From Massilia sp. MS-15 (GTDB lineage: Bacteria > Pseudomonadota > Gammaproteobacteria > Burkholderiales > Burkholderiaceae_D): a stretch of DNA of 64,000 bases. Every line of letters begins with the position of its first letter. Position 1 is the first letter of the stretch. The notes beneath the pieces were generated by a model. The model saw only the letters and a list, made by a program, of their open reading frames with translations. It did no database searches and was not told the DNA's origin. Shown here in pieces: positions 25,547 to 34,194 of the stretch. Location: positions 124,001 through 188,000 of the forward strand of contig NZ_JAIWIA010000022.1 in assembly GCF_020176695.1 (NCBI RefSeq). The letters are read 5' to 3'. Position numbers and translations under genes: made by a program.

Positions 25547-25654
25547 GTAGGGTGGGCGGGTAAGGCGCCCACGCGGTGATCGTTGTGATGTGAACCGTCG
25601 CACGAGCTGCTGTACCGTCATTCGACCGCGTGGGCGGCACGCCGCCCACCCTAC
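25547..25654. repeat. REP-like pair in inverted orientation (copy A)
   Basis: Left unit: GTAG (25547-25550), one base, then a hairpin GTGGGCG/CGCCCAC (25552-25558 and 25566-25572) with a 7-nt loop. Right unit is the mirror: hairpin GTGGGCGGC/GCCGCCCAC (25630-25638 and 25641-25649), one base, then CTAC (25651-25654). The two units face each other across about 57 bp. A GTAG foot plus hairpin, paired head to head, is the architecture of REP/BIME elements. It lies between the convergent metH and EAL/HDOD genes, where it could also act as a bidirectional barrier to transcription. Confidence 0.85.
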
Positions 25655-25666
25655 GGACCCGGTAGC

Positions 25667-26965
25667 TCAGATCGCGTAGCGAACGACCTTGTCGCTCCAC
25701 TCGAAGGCCGACACCTCGAGCTCGGCCAGGTCATCCCCGTCCATCGACAGTTCGTGGAGCGCCGGCGTCACCTCGTCCTGGGCGCCGTCGATGCGCTCGA
25801 GCGATTCCGCCAGGCGCAGCAGTTCACCGAAGAAGCCGCGCCGCACCAGCAGCGCGTGGCGCACTTCGTCGATCACCGGAATCTGTTCGACGATGTCCTG
25901 CATCGAAATGCAGAACAGGGTATCCATCAGCGACATCATGCCCACCGTGAAAGCGATGTCGGCGACATTGCGCTGTCCCGGGCGCAGGCGCTGGGCCAGC
26001 AGTTCCATCAGGCGCGCGCGCGTGGTGGCCAGCATCAGGAGCGGGCTCGCGTTGTGGCCGCGCGTGCCCGGCTCCGCATACAGCAGGATCTGCAGCCAGC
26101 GCTGCAGCTGGCGCCGGCCCAGCAGGATCACGGCCTGGCTGACCGACTCGATGCGCCTTCCCGCGCCCGCCGCCGGCGTGTTCACCAGACGCAGCAGGTT
26201 CAGGCCGAGCGTGACGTCCTGCTTCACGGCGCGCTCGATCGCGGCATTGTCGGCATCCGACACCACCAGGTGCAGCAGGTCCATCACGGCGGCCTGCGAA
26301 GGCGAGAGCTTGCGCCCGGCGATCACGGTCGGCTTGGCAAAATAATAGCCCTGGAAGTAGTCGAAACCGAGGTCGAGGCAGGTGCGGTATTCGCTGTGGC
26401 TCTCGACCTTCTCGGCCACCAGGCGCTTGCCGGTGCCGCGCAGGCGCGGCGCCAGCGACAGCAGGCTCACCACGGGCAGTTCGCGCAGGTCCATCTTGAC
26501 GAAGTCGACCACCGGCAGCAGGCGCGCCAGGCCCGGTCCATGGGCCGAGGCCTCGGCCGCGAAACGGAAACCGTGGGCCGACAGTGCGGTCATGCGCCGG
26601 ATCACGGCATCGTCCGGCACCACCGAACGCACGATCTCGAGCACCGTCCGTTCACGCGGCAGGAAGGCGAACATGTCGCTCATGAGGACGTCGGTGTCGA
26701 CGTTCAGGAAGGCGGTGGCGTCGCCGATCGCGCGCGCCAGCCCGAGCTGGGAAGCATGGTGCAGCACGCCGGCGCTGGCCGATAGTCCCGAGTCGATCTG
26801 CGCCGGTCCCTGGGCGCTGCCACGGAACAGCAGTTCATAGCCGAACAGCGCCTGGTTGCGGTCGAGCACCGGCTGGCGCCCGAGATAGAAATTGCGCAAG
26901 GGCTGTGAAGCAGACTGGAAAGCAGGCTGTGAAGCCCCCTCAGGGCTGGCGGCGGTATCGGTCAT
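25667..26965 (-). CDS. EAL-HDOD domain signalling protein
   Basis: A 432-residue soluble regulator of the YuxH-like EAL/HDOD type. The N-terminal EAL domain is degenerate: the expected EALLR is replaced by YELLFRG, and DFVKMDLRE and GFDYFQGYYFAKP keep the fold but not the metal site, so it should not cleave cyclic di-GMP. The C-terminal HDOD domain (from about residue 215) lacks HD hydrolase residues. Such proteins act as signalling scaffolds linked to cyclic di-GMP, motility or cell division. It stands alone on the minus strand, 12 bp from REP-like copy A. Confidence 0.9.
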   Translation of the reverse strand: MTDTAASPEGASQPAFQSASQPLRNFYLGRQPVLDRNQALFGYELLFRGSAQGPAQIDSGLSASAGVLHHASQLGLARAIGDATAFLNVDTDVLMSDMFAFLPRERTVLEIVRSVVPDDAVIRRMTALSAHGFRFAAEASAHGPGLARLLPVVDFVKMDLRELPVVSLLSLAPRLRGTGKRLVAEKVESHSEYRTCLDLGFDYFQGYYFAKPTVIAGRKLSPSQAAVMDLLHLVVSDADNAAIERAVKQDVTLGLNLLRLVNTPAAGAGRRIESVSQAVILLGRRQLQRWLQILLYAEPGTRGHNASPLLMLATTRARLMELLAQRLRPGQRNVADIAFTVGMMSLMDTLFCISMQDIVEQIPVIDEVRHALLVRRGFFGELLRLAESLERIDGAQDEVTPALHELSMDGDDLAELEVSAFEWSDKVVRYAI

Positions 26966-27062
26966 GTCGTGTGGTTGGGCTCGCGAACATCCCTACTTTA
27001 CCGTATCCGTCAGATTTAGTGGCTTTTTGGCATTAATTTATTGCCGCGACGATAAGCCCCTG

Positions 27063-27830
27063 TCATGACTGTGGCATGCCATCCACGAACAACTTCAATT
27101 CGCCGGGGGCGAAAGGAATCCAGGTCTCGTTCTTGGTCAGCGGCTCGGTCACGATGATGGCCACCCTGTCGTTCGGCGTGGTGACTTCGGAAAAGTCCAC
27201 CGACAGGTCTTCGTCGGCCAGGTGGGCGGCGGCGAAAGGATACTGGCGCACGATGTAGCACAGCTTGGTCGAGCAGTGGGTGAACAGCGCGGTGCCGTCC
27301 GACAGCATCATGTTGAAGGTGCCATGCGCGGCCACTTGCGGCACCAGCCGTTCCAGCGCGGCGCGCAGCGCGGGCAGTGCGGGCGCGACGTCGCCGAACT
27401 GCGCGTGCAGGTTCTGCATCAGCCAGCAAAAGGCCAGTTCGCTGTCGGTCGTGCCCACCGGGCGGAACGGGCCGGACAGCTGTGGCGCGAATTCCTTCAG
27501 GTCGCCGTTGTGGGCGAACACCCAGTAGCGGCCCCACAGTTCGCGCACGAAGGGGTGGCAGTTCTCGAGGGCGATACTCCCCTGCGTGGCCTTGCGGATA
27601 TGGGCAATGACGTTGGTGGACTTGATCGGGTAGCGCTTGATCAGTTCGGCGATCGGCGAGGCGATGGCGGCCTGGTGGTCGACGAAGTGGCGTACTCCCC
27701 TGCCCTCGAAGAAGGCGATGCCCCAGCCGTCGTGATGGGTGTCGGTGCGTCCGCCGCGATGGGCGAAGCCGGTGAAGGAAAAGACGATGTCCGTGGGGAC
27801 GTTGCAGTTCATTCCGAGGAGTTGGCACAT
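27063..27830 (-). CDS. Class II glutamine amidotransferase, YafJ-like
   Basis: A 255-residue N-terminal-nucleophile amidotransferase. Cysteine 2 of MCQLLGMNCNVP is the predicted nucleophile after removal of the start methionine. The family segments FAHRGGRTDTHHDGWGIAFF, IAHIRKATQG, CHPF and FAHNGDL, and the glutamine-site TTDSELAFC, are all present. Stand-alone proteins of this kind release ammonia from glutamine or a gamma-glutamyl compound; some YafJ/DUG3-like members degrade glutathione derivatives. No partner synthase lies nearby. The ATG at 27830 is fixed by the need for Cys2. Confidence 0.92.
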   Translation of the reverse strand: MCQLLGMNCNVPTDIVFSFTGFAHRGGRTDTHHDGWGIAFFEGRGVRHFVDHQAAIASPIAELIKRYPIKSTNVIAHIRKATQGSIALENCHPFVRELWGRYWVFAHNGDLKEFAPQLSGPFRPVGTTDSELAFCWLMQNLHAQFGDVAPALPALRAALERLVPQVAAHGTFNMMLSDGTALFTHCSTKLCYIVRQYPFAAAHLADEDLSVDFSEVTTPNDRVAIIVTEPLTKNETWIPFAPGELKLFVDGMPQS

Positions 27831-27923
27831 GCGCGCAGCTTACCACGCCAGAGGTGCCGGTGACACGGATTGGCACCGTGCCGCCACCACCGCGCCTCGA
27901 AACCGCGGTGGTGGATGTGAAGC

Positions 27924-28181
27924 TCAGTGCAGCACGACCGGCTGGCTCATCAGGGTATCGTAGGACCCCAGGAAGTCGTCGATTTCTTCCATGGTCGGCT
28001 CGCTGGCGATGAGGTTGTTCACATCGCGGCGGAAAGACTGAGCCAGTTTGCCGCCGATGAACGCTTCGCGCCGGCCGGCTTTGTCGACGATCTCGTACCC
28101 GCCGAAGCGCAGCGCTTCGAGGTCGCGATCAACGCCAAATTCCACGACGCTGTACTGTTCGCTGTTATAGATCATGTTCAT
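27924..28181 (-). CDS. DUF3567 family protein
   Basis: An 85-residue soluble protein with the betaproteobacterial DUF3567 pattern: MNMIYNSEQYSVVEFG at the start, GGYEIVDKAGRREAFIGG in the middle and a terminal DDFLGSYDTLMSQPVVLH. The function is unknown. It has a good ribosome binding site (AGAAGGAG) and stands as a single small gene between the amidotransferase and the ntr-like cluster. Confidence 0.88.
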   Translation of the reverse strand: MNMIYNSEQYSVVEFGVDRDLEALRFGGYEIVDKAGRREAFIGGKLAQSFRRDVNNLIASEPTMEEIDDFLGSYDTLMSQPVVLH

Positions 28182-28306
28182 GATGACTCCTTCTCTCGAT
28201 CAGAGTAATTGTGCAGTCCAGGCGCCTGGCGGCGGGCGCTTGACTGATCACTTCGCTTAAGAGGTGGGGCTCGCTGGACCGATTTCAAGTACGTCACGAC
28301 ACAGCG

Positions 28307-28693
28307 TCAGGTGCGTAGGTCCGGCTCCAGTGCCAACAGCTGATCGTATGGCGCTTGCTGCAGCCACGATCGCAACTGATCAAGGTGTTCGCTGTTCGCC
28401 ACACCGATGAACAGGCGTTCAGGGCCTTGGCGTAACAGTCGATTTAATGTTACACGCAAAACCAGGTTCCCGGCACAGCACATGCACCCGGGTGCGAGTC
28501 GGACAAGTCTGACAGGAGGGAGTTCGGGGATCGGGCTGCTGCCTGAGGCGAGCCCTTCGAGGATGACGGCGATCCTGCCTTCGGCCGCTGCGGCCTGTTC
28601 CGGCAGCAGCGCCGCGAGCCGCTTCGCGATGGCCGCTTCGCGCGCCGCCGCGGAAGCACCCGTGACCAGGGTGGTCGCGACGCGTCCGCGCAA
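28307..28693 (-). CDS. Small CobW/G3E-GTPase-like protein with CxCC motif and degenerate P-loop
   Basis: A 128-residue protein starting with TTG directly after the stop of the response regulator gene. The middle segment VRLVRLAPGCMCCAGNL carries the C-x-C-C metal-binding motif of the CobW/YjiA metallochaperones, followed by LNRLLRQGPERLFIGVANSEHLDQL, which parallels the Walker B/switch region of that family. The N-terminal LVTGASAAAREAAIAKRL is in the place of the P-loop but lacks the G-K-T/S. The C-terminal CobW domain is absent. It is probably unable to bind GTP; it may be a metal-binding adaptor or a shrinking gene. Confidence 0.6.
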   Translation of the reverse strand: MRGRVATTLVTGASAAAREAAIAKRLAALLPEQAAAAEGRIAVILEGLASGSSPIPELPPVRLVRLAPGCMCCAGNLVLRVTLNRLLRQGPERLFIGVANSEHLDQLRSWLQQAPYDQLLALEPDLRT

Positions 28694-29431
28694 TCAGACG
28701 CCTTTCTTGGCGAGCTTGCCCGGCTCGACGCCGAGCTGCTTGAGCTTGCGGTACAGGTGGGTGCGTTCGAGGCCGGTCTTCTCGGCCACGCGTGTCATGC
28801 TGCCGCCTTCGCGGCCCAGGTGGTGTTCGAAGTACATGCGCTCGAAGGCATCGCGCGCCTCGCGCAGCGGCAGATCGAAGGACAGCGTGTAGCCGGTGCC
28901 CTCGCCCTGCGAGGTCGCATGCACCATGCGCGAGCCGTTGGCCGCCGGCGGGGCTGGCGGCGCGAACATCGGCGCGGCCGCCGCGGCGCTCGGAACGCCG
29001 GCATCCGGCACCGGGATCGCGGTCGGCACCGGGCGCGGCGGCGCCAGCGGCGCGCGCGCCACTTCCTGGGCGCGGCTCAGGCCCTGCTGCACGGCTTTCA
29101 GCAGCTTCTGCAGGGCGATCGGTTTTTCGAGGAAATTCAGGGCGCCGATGCGGGTGGCTTCGACCGCGGTGTCGATGGTGGCGTGGCCGGACATCATGAT
29201 GACCGGCATCGTGAGCAGGCCGTCGCGCTGCCACTCCTTGAGCAGGGTGACGCCGTCGGTGTCCGGCATCCAGATGTCCAGCAGCACCAGGTCGGGAGCG
29301 CCGGCGCCTCGTGCCTCGCGCGCCTGCTGCGCATTTTCCGCCAGTGTGATGGCATGGCCTTCATCGCCCAGGATTTCCGAAAGTAATTCCCGGATGCCCA
29401 TTTCATCATCAACTACGAGTATGTTCGCCAT
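28694..29431 (-). CDS. NtrX-like response regulator lacking the AAA+ domain
   Basis: A 245-residue response regulator, partner of the histidine kinase encoded just upstream. The receiver domain starts MANILVVDDEMGIREL, with phospho-acceptor D in LVLLDIWMPDTDG (about residue 53), the switch region MSGHATIDTAVEA and lysine in FLEKPI. The C-terminal end is a Fis-type helix-turn-helix (VAEKTGLERTHLYRKLKQLG). Between them, instead of the sigma-54 AAA+ ATPase of true NtrX, lies an Ala/Pro-rich linker of about 70 residues. It can therefore bind DNA but not activate sigma-54 promoters by ATP hydrolysis. Confidence 0.88.
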   Translation of the reverse strand: MANILVVDDEMGIRELLSEILGDEGHAITLAENAQQAREARGAGAPDLVLLDIWMPDTDGVTLLKEWQRDGLLTMPVIMMSGHATIDTAVEATRIGALNFLEKPIALQKLLKAVQQGLSRAQEVARAPLAPPRPVPTAIPVPDAGVPSAAAAAPMFAPPAPPAANGSRMVHATSQGEGTGYTLSFDLPLREARDAFERMYFEHHLGREGGSMTRVAEKTGLERTHLYRKLKQLGVEPGKLAKKGV

Positions 29432-29494
29432 CTGTCCGCCTTCCTGATCTCTTGCCCGCTATCGCCAACTACCCAGTGAGATTTTAAGCGTCTT

Positions 29495-31816
29495 TTAAGT
29501 TTCGGCCAAGTTCGCCTCGGGGGCTAACTTTAACAGCAAAATGAATACCGCCGCGCCAGATCCATCGGGACGGTTCCCGATGTCGATACGGCCGCCATGT
29601 TCATCGATGATCTTCTTGACCATCGGCAGCCCGAGGCCGGTGCCGCGCGCCTTGGAGGTGACGTAGGGTTCGAAGGCGCGCGCCAGGATGCGCGGCGAGA
29701 AGCCGGGGCCGTTGTCCGTGATCGCCAGGCGCACCGCGGTACCGTCGGCGCCGTCCGCGCCCTCGTAGTGGATCGCCTCGGTGGTGACTTCCACCCGTGG
29801 AGGCGGCGCGCCGGGGCCGCGGTCGGCCAGCGCGTCCTGCGCGTTCTGCACCAGGTTGTGGATCACCTGGCGCAGCTGGGTCGGGTCGCCCATCACCAGC
29901 GGCAGGCCGGGCGCCAGGTCGGCATGGATGATGTCGGAGCCGTCCCCGGTCAGGTACAGCTGCAGGATCTCGTCGATCAGGCCGTTCAGGTCGAGCGGTT
30001 CGAGCACCGCCGGCGGCGTGCGCGCGTAGTCGCGGAAGTCGTCCACCATGCGCTTCATGGCGTCGACCTGGTTGACGATGGTGGTGGTGCTCTTCTTGAG
30101 CAGTTCCGCTTCCGGCGGCGGCAGGCTCGCTTCCAGCTTCATCTGCAGGCGTTCGGCTGACAGCTGGATCGGGGTCAGCGGGTTCTTGATCTCGTGCGCC
30201 AGGCGGCGCGCCACCTCGCCCCAGGCCACCGAGCGCTGGGCCGAGATCACGTCCGAGATATCGTCGAACACCACGATGAAGCCGCTGCCGGTACCGACCG
30301 GCAGGCGCGAGCCGCGCGCCAGCAGGGTGATGTCGTGGTCCTGCTCGTGGTCTTGTCCATCCTGGCTGCCGCGGCGCGGGATCTCGATCTGCTGCTGCCA
30401 GTGGGCGCGCCGGCGCCGGTCGCCGCCGGCAGGCGCGCCGGCCGCGCTCTGCGCGCTCTGCGCCGAGATCGCGCGCGTGACGCAGTTGTAGAAGGTCTCC
30501 AGGCCCGCGATGCTGCCCAGCGGGCCGCTCAGCGCGCCCGGTTCCACCTGCAGGATGCGGTAGGCGGCATCGTTCGAGTTCACCACCCGCCCTTCGGCGT
30601 CGAGCACGATCACGCCGGCCGACATATTCGCCAGCACCGACTCCAGGTGGGCCTTGGCGTTCTGTAGCGCCGTGCGGTTGCGCTCGACGGCGCTCCTGGC
30701 CTCGAACAGCTGGCCGGTCATGGCGTTGAAGGAGCGCGTCAGGGTGCCCAGTTCGTCGTTGGTCTCGACCGTCGGCCGCGGTGACAGGTCGCCCTCGGCC
30801 ACCGCCTGCGTGCCCTCGGCCAGCACCAGCAGCGGCTGCGCCAGGTTGCCGGCGATGAGCACCGCGCTGCCGATGGCGCCGAAGATCGCCAGCAGCAGGG
30901 TCAGGGTGAGCGTCTCGATGTACATCTTGCGCAGGCCGGTGCGCTCCTGGAAGCGCGACTGGTATTCGTCGCGCGCGCTGCGCAGCACCACCGCGTTCGA
31001 GGCCAGGTTCACCGGCACCGACTGCAGCAGCTGCAGGTAGCGCGGCTCCATCCCGAGCGCCTCCGGGACCGCCAGCACCACGCGCAGGCGCAGGCCGGTG
31101 GCGGCGTCGAGCGCGTTCGGCTCTTCCCCGGCCTCGCCTCCGGCCCCGGTACCCTCGGGGCTGGCATAGCCGCCCGGCAGCGCCGCCGACTTGAGCATCA
31201 CCGGCGTCGGGCGGTCGCGCTCCAGGTCGAGCATGCGGTCCTGCGAACCGGAGGCCAGCACGGTGCCGTCAGCCGCCAGCAGCATCGCGCTTTGCAGGCC
31301 GCTGACGTCGTCCACCAGGCGCGTGAGGATGCCCTGCACCGCGACCGCGTCCTGGCCGGCCAGGGTGGCGGCCGCGGTCTGGCCGGTGGCACCGAGTTCG
31401 GCCACGGCTTCGTCCAGCGCGGCGCGGCCGAGGTTGATGCCGGACTCGATCGCGGCCTCGATCTTGACGTCGAACCAGCTCTCGATCGAGTGCGACACGA
31501 ACTGCACCGAGACCATGAAGATGACCAGGCCCGGCAGGATGCCGATGCCGGCGAACAGCAGCACCAGCCTCGCCACCAGGCGCGAGCCGAACTTGCCGGC
31601 CTTGTAGCGCGCGTACAGGCGCGCCAGCGCCACGATCACCAGCACCAGCAGCAGCGCCGCCATGCCGGCGTTCAGGCCCAGCAGCCAGGTGTAGTAGCGG
31701 TCGAAGAAGCCGGAATTGTCGGAAGCCGAGGCAAGCAGGAACAGCAGGATCGAGACGATGGCGCCGCCCACCACCAGCGCGTAGCGCAGCGCCTGGTTCA
31801 CCGACTTACCGCGCAT
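29495..31816 (-). CDS. NtrY-like sensor histidine kinase
   Basis: A 773-residue inner-membrane kinase. Two N-terminal hydrophobic helices and a third at about residues 85-110 precede a large periplasmic sensor. A further helix near residue 310, a HAMP domain (LAEGTQAVAEGDLSPRPT) and a PAS domain (LESVLANMSAGVIVLDAEG) follow. The H-box is RRLAHEIKNPLTPIQLSAERL, and the ATPase boxes are N (VIHNLVQNAQDAL), G1 (ITDNGPGFS) and G2 (GTGLGLPMVKKI). The NtrY class pairs with NtrX; here the partner is the shortened regulator. Its stimulus is unknown, though redox or nitrogen status is reported for relatives. An insertion rich in Ala/Arg/Gln sits in the PAS domain. Confidence 0.93.
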   Translation of the reverse strand: MRGKSVNQALRYALVVGGAIVSILLFLLASASDNSGFFDRYYTWLLGLNAGMAALLLVLVIVALARLYARYKAGKFGSRLVARLVLLFAGIGILPGLVIFMVSVQFVSHSIESWFDVKIEAAIESGINLGRAALDEAVAELGATGQTAAATLAGQDAVAVQGILTRLVDDVSGLQSAMLLAADGTVLASGSQDRMLDLERDRPTPVMLKSAALPGGYASPEGTGAGGEAGEEPNALDAATGLRLRVVLAVPEALGMEPRYLQLLQSVPVNLASNAVVLRSARDEYQSRFQERTGLRKMYIETLTLTLLLAIFGAIGSAVLIAGNLAQPLLVLAEGTQAVAEGDLSPRPTVETNDELGTLTRSFNAMTGQLFEARSAVERNRTALQNAKAHLESVLANMSAGVIVLDAEGRVVNSNDAAYRILQVEPGALSGPLGSIAGLETFYNCVTRAISAQSAQSAAGAPAGGDRRRRAHWQQQIEIPRRGSQDGQDHEQDHDITLLARGSRLPVGTGSGFIVVFDDISDVISAQRSVAWGEVARRLAHEIKNPLTPIQLSAERLQMKLEASLPPPEAELLKKSTTTIVNQVDAMKRMVDDFRDYARTPPAVLEPLDLNGLIDEILQLYLTGDGSDIIHADLAPGLPLVMGDPTQLRQVIHNLVQNAQDALADRGPGAPPPRVEVTTEAIHYEGADGADGTAVRLAITDNGPGFSPRILARAFEPYVTSKARGTGLGLPMVKKIIDEHGGRIDIGNRPDGSGAAVFILLLKLAPEANLAET

Positions 31817-31821
31817 GCCTG

Positions 31822-32382
31822 CTACTCCGCACGGTAGGTGAAGGTCTTGCGGTTGGAAGCCAGGCGCCAGCTCGAATCGTTGATGGCGTTGACCTGCAGC
31901 GGCTTGGACAGGAAGTCCCGGTCCATGAACATGCGCAGCGAGACGTTATAGGTCTCGCCGCGCTTGAGCGCGTCGCGCGGCGCGATCAGCCAGCGCGCCG
32001 GGCGCCGGATCAGCGACAGCGCATCGTCGAGGGTATTGAAGGGTTGCGGCACGCTGCCGTTGCTGGCCACGATGTACTGGCGCGTGAGCACGTCGTAGGA
32101 GATGCCGATGGTACGCCGCGCCAGCACCGCCTTCTCGTCGCGCCACCACCAGCGCGGGCGCGTCATCTCGATCTCGGTGGTGAAGTGCAGCTTGACGCCG
32201 TTCTGCACGGCGTCCTGCAGCTCGTGGTTCAGGTCGAAGGCGAAGGCCGTATTGAGACGGTAGCCTTCCTCGGTGGCCTGGATTTCCGCCTTGGTGATGT
32301 CGACATCGGCCGCCCGCGCCTGCGTGCACGCGAAGACCAGCAGCAGCTGGCAAGCGAGTAGGCAGAAAAATCGTAACGTCAC
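31822..32382 (-). CDS. DUF4390 exported protein
   Basis: A 186-residue exported protein with a signal peptide (FFCLLACQLLLVFACTQARAAD). The mature beta-rich domain contains the DUF4390 pattern: EEGYRLNTAFAFDLNHELQDAVQNG, FTTEIEMTRPRWWWRDEKAV, YDVLTRQYIV and LRMFMDRDFLSKPLQV. Genes of this family lie between rsmB and the ntrY-like kinase throughout the Betaproteobacteria, so a link to the kinase's periplasmic sensor is plausible but untested. The stop lies 5 bp from the kinase start. Confidence 0.93.
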   Translation of the reverse strand: MTLRFFCLLACQLLLVFACTQARAADVDITKAEIQATEEGYRLNTAFAFDLNHELQDAVQNGVKLHFTTEIEMTRPRWWWRDEKAVLARRTIGISYDVLTRQYIVASNGSVPQPFNTLDDALSLIRRPARWLIAPRDALKRGETYNVSLRMFMDRDFLSKPLQVNAINDSSWRLASNRKTFTYRAE

Positions 32383-32434
32383 GGGTGCGCCGGAGCCTTA
32401 TCTGAAGCCGAAGCCTATTCTGTCGGGATGAGCA

Positions 32435-34018
32435 TTACGCCGCTTTTTTCTGGAACAGGGCGTAAAACAAGCCGTCATGATCCTGCCCGGCACCGCTGGA
32501 TGGCAGCAGCTGGCCCGGCGCGTCGAGGCGGAGGGCGTCATGGCGCGCCGCGAACGCGGCTGCCTGCGCCTCCGATTCCTGGGGCCAGAGCGAACATGTC
32601 ACAAACAACAATTTACCATTGGGCAGTAACATCTGCCAAAGGTTGTCGAGTATTTTGCTGGAAAGTGTTGCAAGTTGGAGCGTGTCGGACTTGCGGCGCA
32701 ACCAGCGGATATCCGGATGGCGGCGCACGATGCCGGACGCGGTACACGGCACGTCGGCCAGGATGCGATCGAAGGGGCGGCCGTCCCACCAGCCGCCCTC
32801 CTGGGCCTCGGCGGCGAGCAGGGTCGCGGCGAGCCCGAGGCGGCCGAGATTGTCACGGACGCGCGCCAGGCGCGCCGGGTCGGCGTCCACCGAGGTCAGC
32901 TCGACCTCGGCCGTTTCCAGGATGTGGCCGCTCTTGCCGCCCGGCGCCGCGCAGGCGTCCAGCACGCGCATGCCGTCGGCCAGGTCGAGCAGCGGCGCGG
33001 CCAGCTGGGCACCGGCGTCCTGCACCGACACCAGGCCGTCATGGAAACCGGGGATCTGGCTGACGTTGACGGCCTGCGCCAGGCGCACCGCGCTCGGGCC
33101 GACCTGGGCGGCGTCGAAGCCGGCCGCGCGCAGCATCTCCAGGTAAGCCGCGACCTCGAGCCGGCGCCGGTTCACGCGCAGGGTCAGCGGCGGATGCGCG
33201 TTGCCGGCGGTGAGGATGGCTTCCCAGTCCTGCGGATAGGCGCTGCGGGTGCTGTCGATCCACCACTGCGGATAGTTCCAGCGCGCCAGCGGCTGCTTCA
33301 GCGCTTGCTCGACCAGGGCTTCGCGCTCGCGCAGGAAGCGGCGCAGCACGGCATTGACCATGGCCTTGGCGTGGGCAAAATCGGGATGGCTGGCGGCCGC
33401 GGTGACGGCCTGGTCGACCACGGTGAAGGCCTCGTAGGGCGGCTGCCCGCCCTGCGGCGGATCGAGCAGGGCCAGCGCGGCGCACAGCAGGCCGTCCAGC
33501 ATCGGCGGTTCGGGCGCCTTGCTGGTCATCAGGCCGAGCAGGGTCTCGCTGCGGCCCAGCTGGCGCATCGTGCGGTAGGCGATGTCCTGGATCGCGCCGC
33601 GCGCCTGCGGCGTCACTTCGTAGGCGCCGAATACGGCGCTCAAGGCCTGCGGCAGCGCGCTGCCGCCGCGCACCCGGGCCACGGCATTCGCCGCGCCCAG
33701 CAGGCTCAGGGCCAGCGAGTCGGCCTTCAGGTCGGGCCGGTAGTCGCGCTGGGGGGCCACCTTGACCTCATGGCTCGGCCGCAGGCGCGCAGTGTCACGC
33801 AGCGGCGCCGGCGGCGCAGGTGGCGCGGAGGGGGCCGCGGCGCGCTCGGCGGACGGGCGGTAGCTCGGCTTCGGCGCGGTCGCCTGGGCCGGCTTGCGGG
33901 CCTCGGCCTGCGCCGGCGCAGCGGCCGGACGCGGCGGCTTGCCCCCACCCTGCGACGCAGCGCTACGCGCCGGCTTGGCTTTCGGTTTCAGGGTGAGCGT
34001 CGGGCGCTTGTCGGTCAT
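32435..34018 (-). CDS. rsmB: 16S rRNA (cytosine-967-C5)-methyltransferase RsmB
   Basis: Methylates C967 of 16S rRNA using SAM. The NusB-like helical N-domain is followed by the Rossmann methyltransferase with SAM motif LDACAAPGGKSGHIL, motif IV DVPCTASGIVRRHPDIRW and the catalytic cysteine in VTCSLWPQESEAQ. The start at ATG 34018 (MTDKRPTLTLKPKAKPAR) gives about 527 residues. An ATG at 34090 would add 24 more but lies in the argS promoter area. An extra Pro/Ala/Lys-rich stretch of about 90 residues precedes the usual RsmB start, making it longer than the E. coli enzyme of about 429 residues. Confidence 0.93.
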   Translation of the reverse strand: MTDKRPTLTLKPKAKPARSAASQGGGKPPRPAAAPAQAEARKPAQATAPKPSYRPSAERAAAPSAPPAPPAPLRDTARLRPSHEVKVAPQRDYRPDLKADSLALSLLGAANAVARVRGGSALPQALSAVFGAYEVTPQARGAIQDIAYRTMRQLGRSETLLGLMTSKAPEPPMLDGLLCAALALLDPPQGGQPPYEAFTVVDQAVTAAASHPDFAHAKAMVNAVLRRFLREREALVEQALKQPLARWNYPQWWIDSTRSAYPQDWEAILTAGNAHPPLTLRVNRRRLEVAAYLEMLRAAGFDAAQVGPSAVRLAQAVNVSQIPGFHDGLVSVQDAGAQLAAPLLDLADGMRVLDACAAPGGKSGHILETAEVELTSVDADPARLARVRDNLGRLGLAATLLAAEAQEGGWWDGRPFDRILADVPCTASGIVRRHPDIRWLRRKSDTLQLATLSSKILDNLWQMLLPNGKLLFVTCSLWPQESEAQAAAFAARHDALRLDAPGQLLPSSGAGQDHDGLFYALFQKKAA

Positions 34019-34112
34019 GGCAGGTCGATACGGTGAAAAGGCTTCATTGTAACGGGTCAGGCTTTGGCGCCGCTTAAGTGTTTGCTGCATTGCAAATGCC
34101 AGCCTGATCGTA

Positions 34113-34139
34113 TTGCATCATGCGCCAAACCAGTATAAT
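34113..34139 (+). promoter_or_regulatory. Probable argS operon promoter
   Basis: TTGCAT (34113-34118) and TATAAT (34134-34139) are spaced by 15 bp, slightly short but with a perfect -10 box. The predicted transcript would begin about 50 bp before the argS ATG at 34195 and would drive the argS-SPOR-dsbA-SDR-birA-coaX-SPOR gene chain. Confidence 0.6.
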
Positions 34140-34194
34140 GGGCGCTGTTTGCCTGTCCGCAGGCCCGCCTCACTATACAGACCGAAACACTCCC

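Noticed and set aside
25547-25654. Copy A taken as an ordinary bidirectional terminator
   Set aside because: No T-tracts flank it, and the same foot and stem base recur at two other loci with different surroundings, so it is a dispersed repeat, although it may also hinder transcription.
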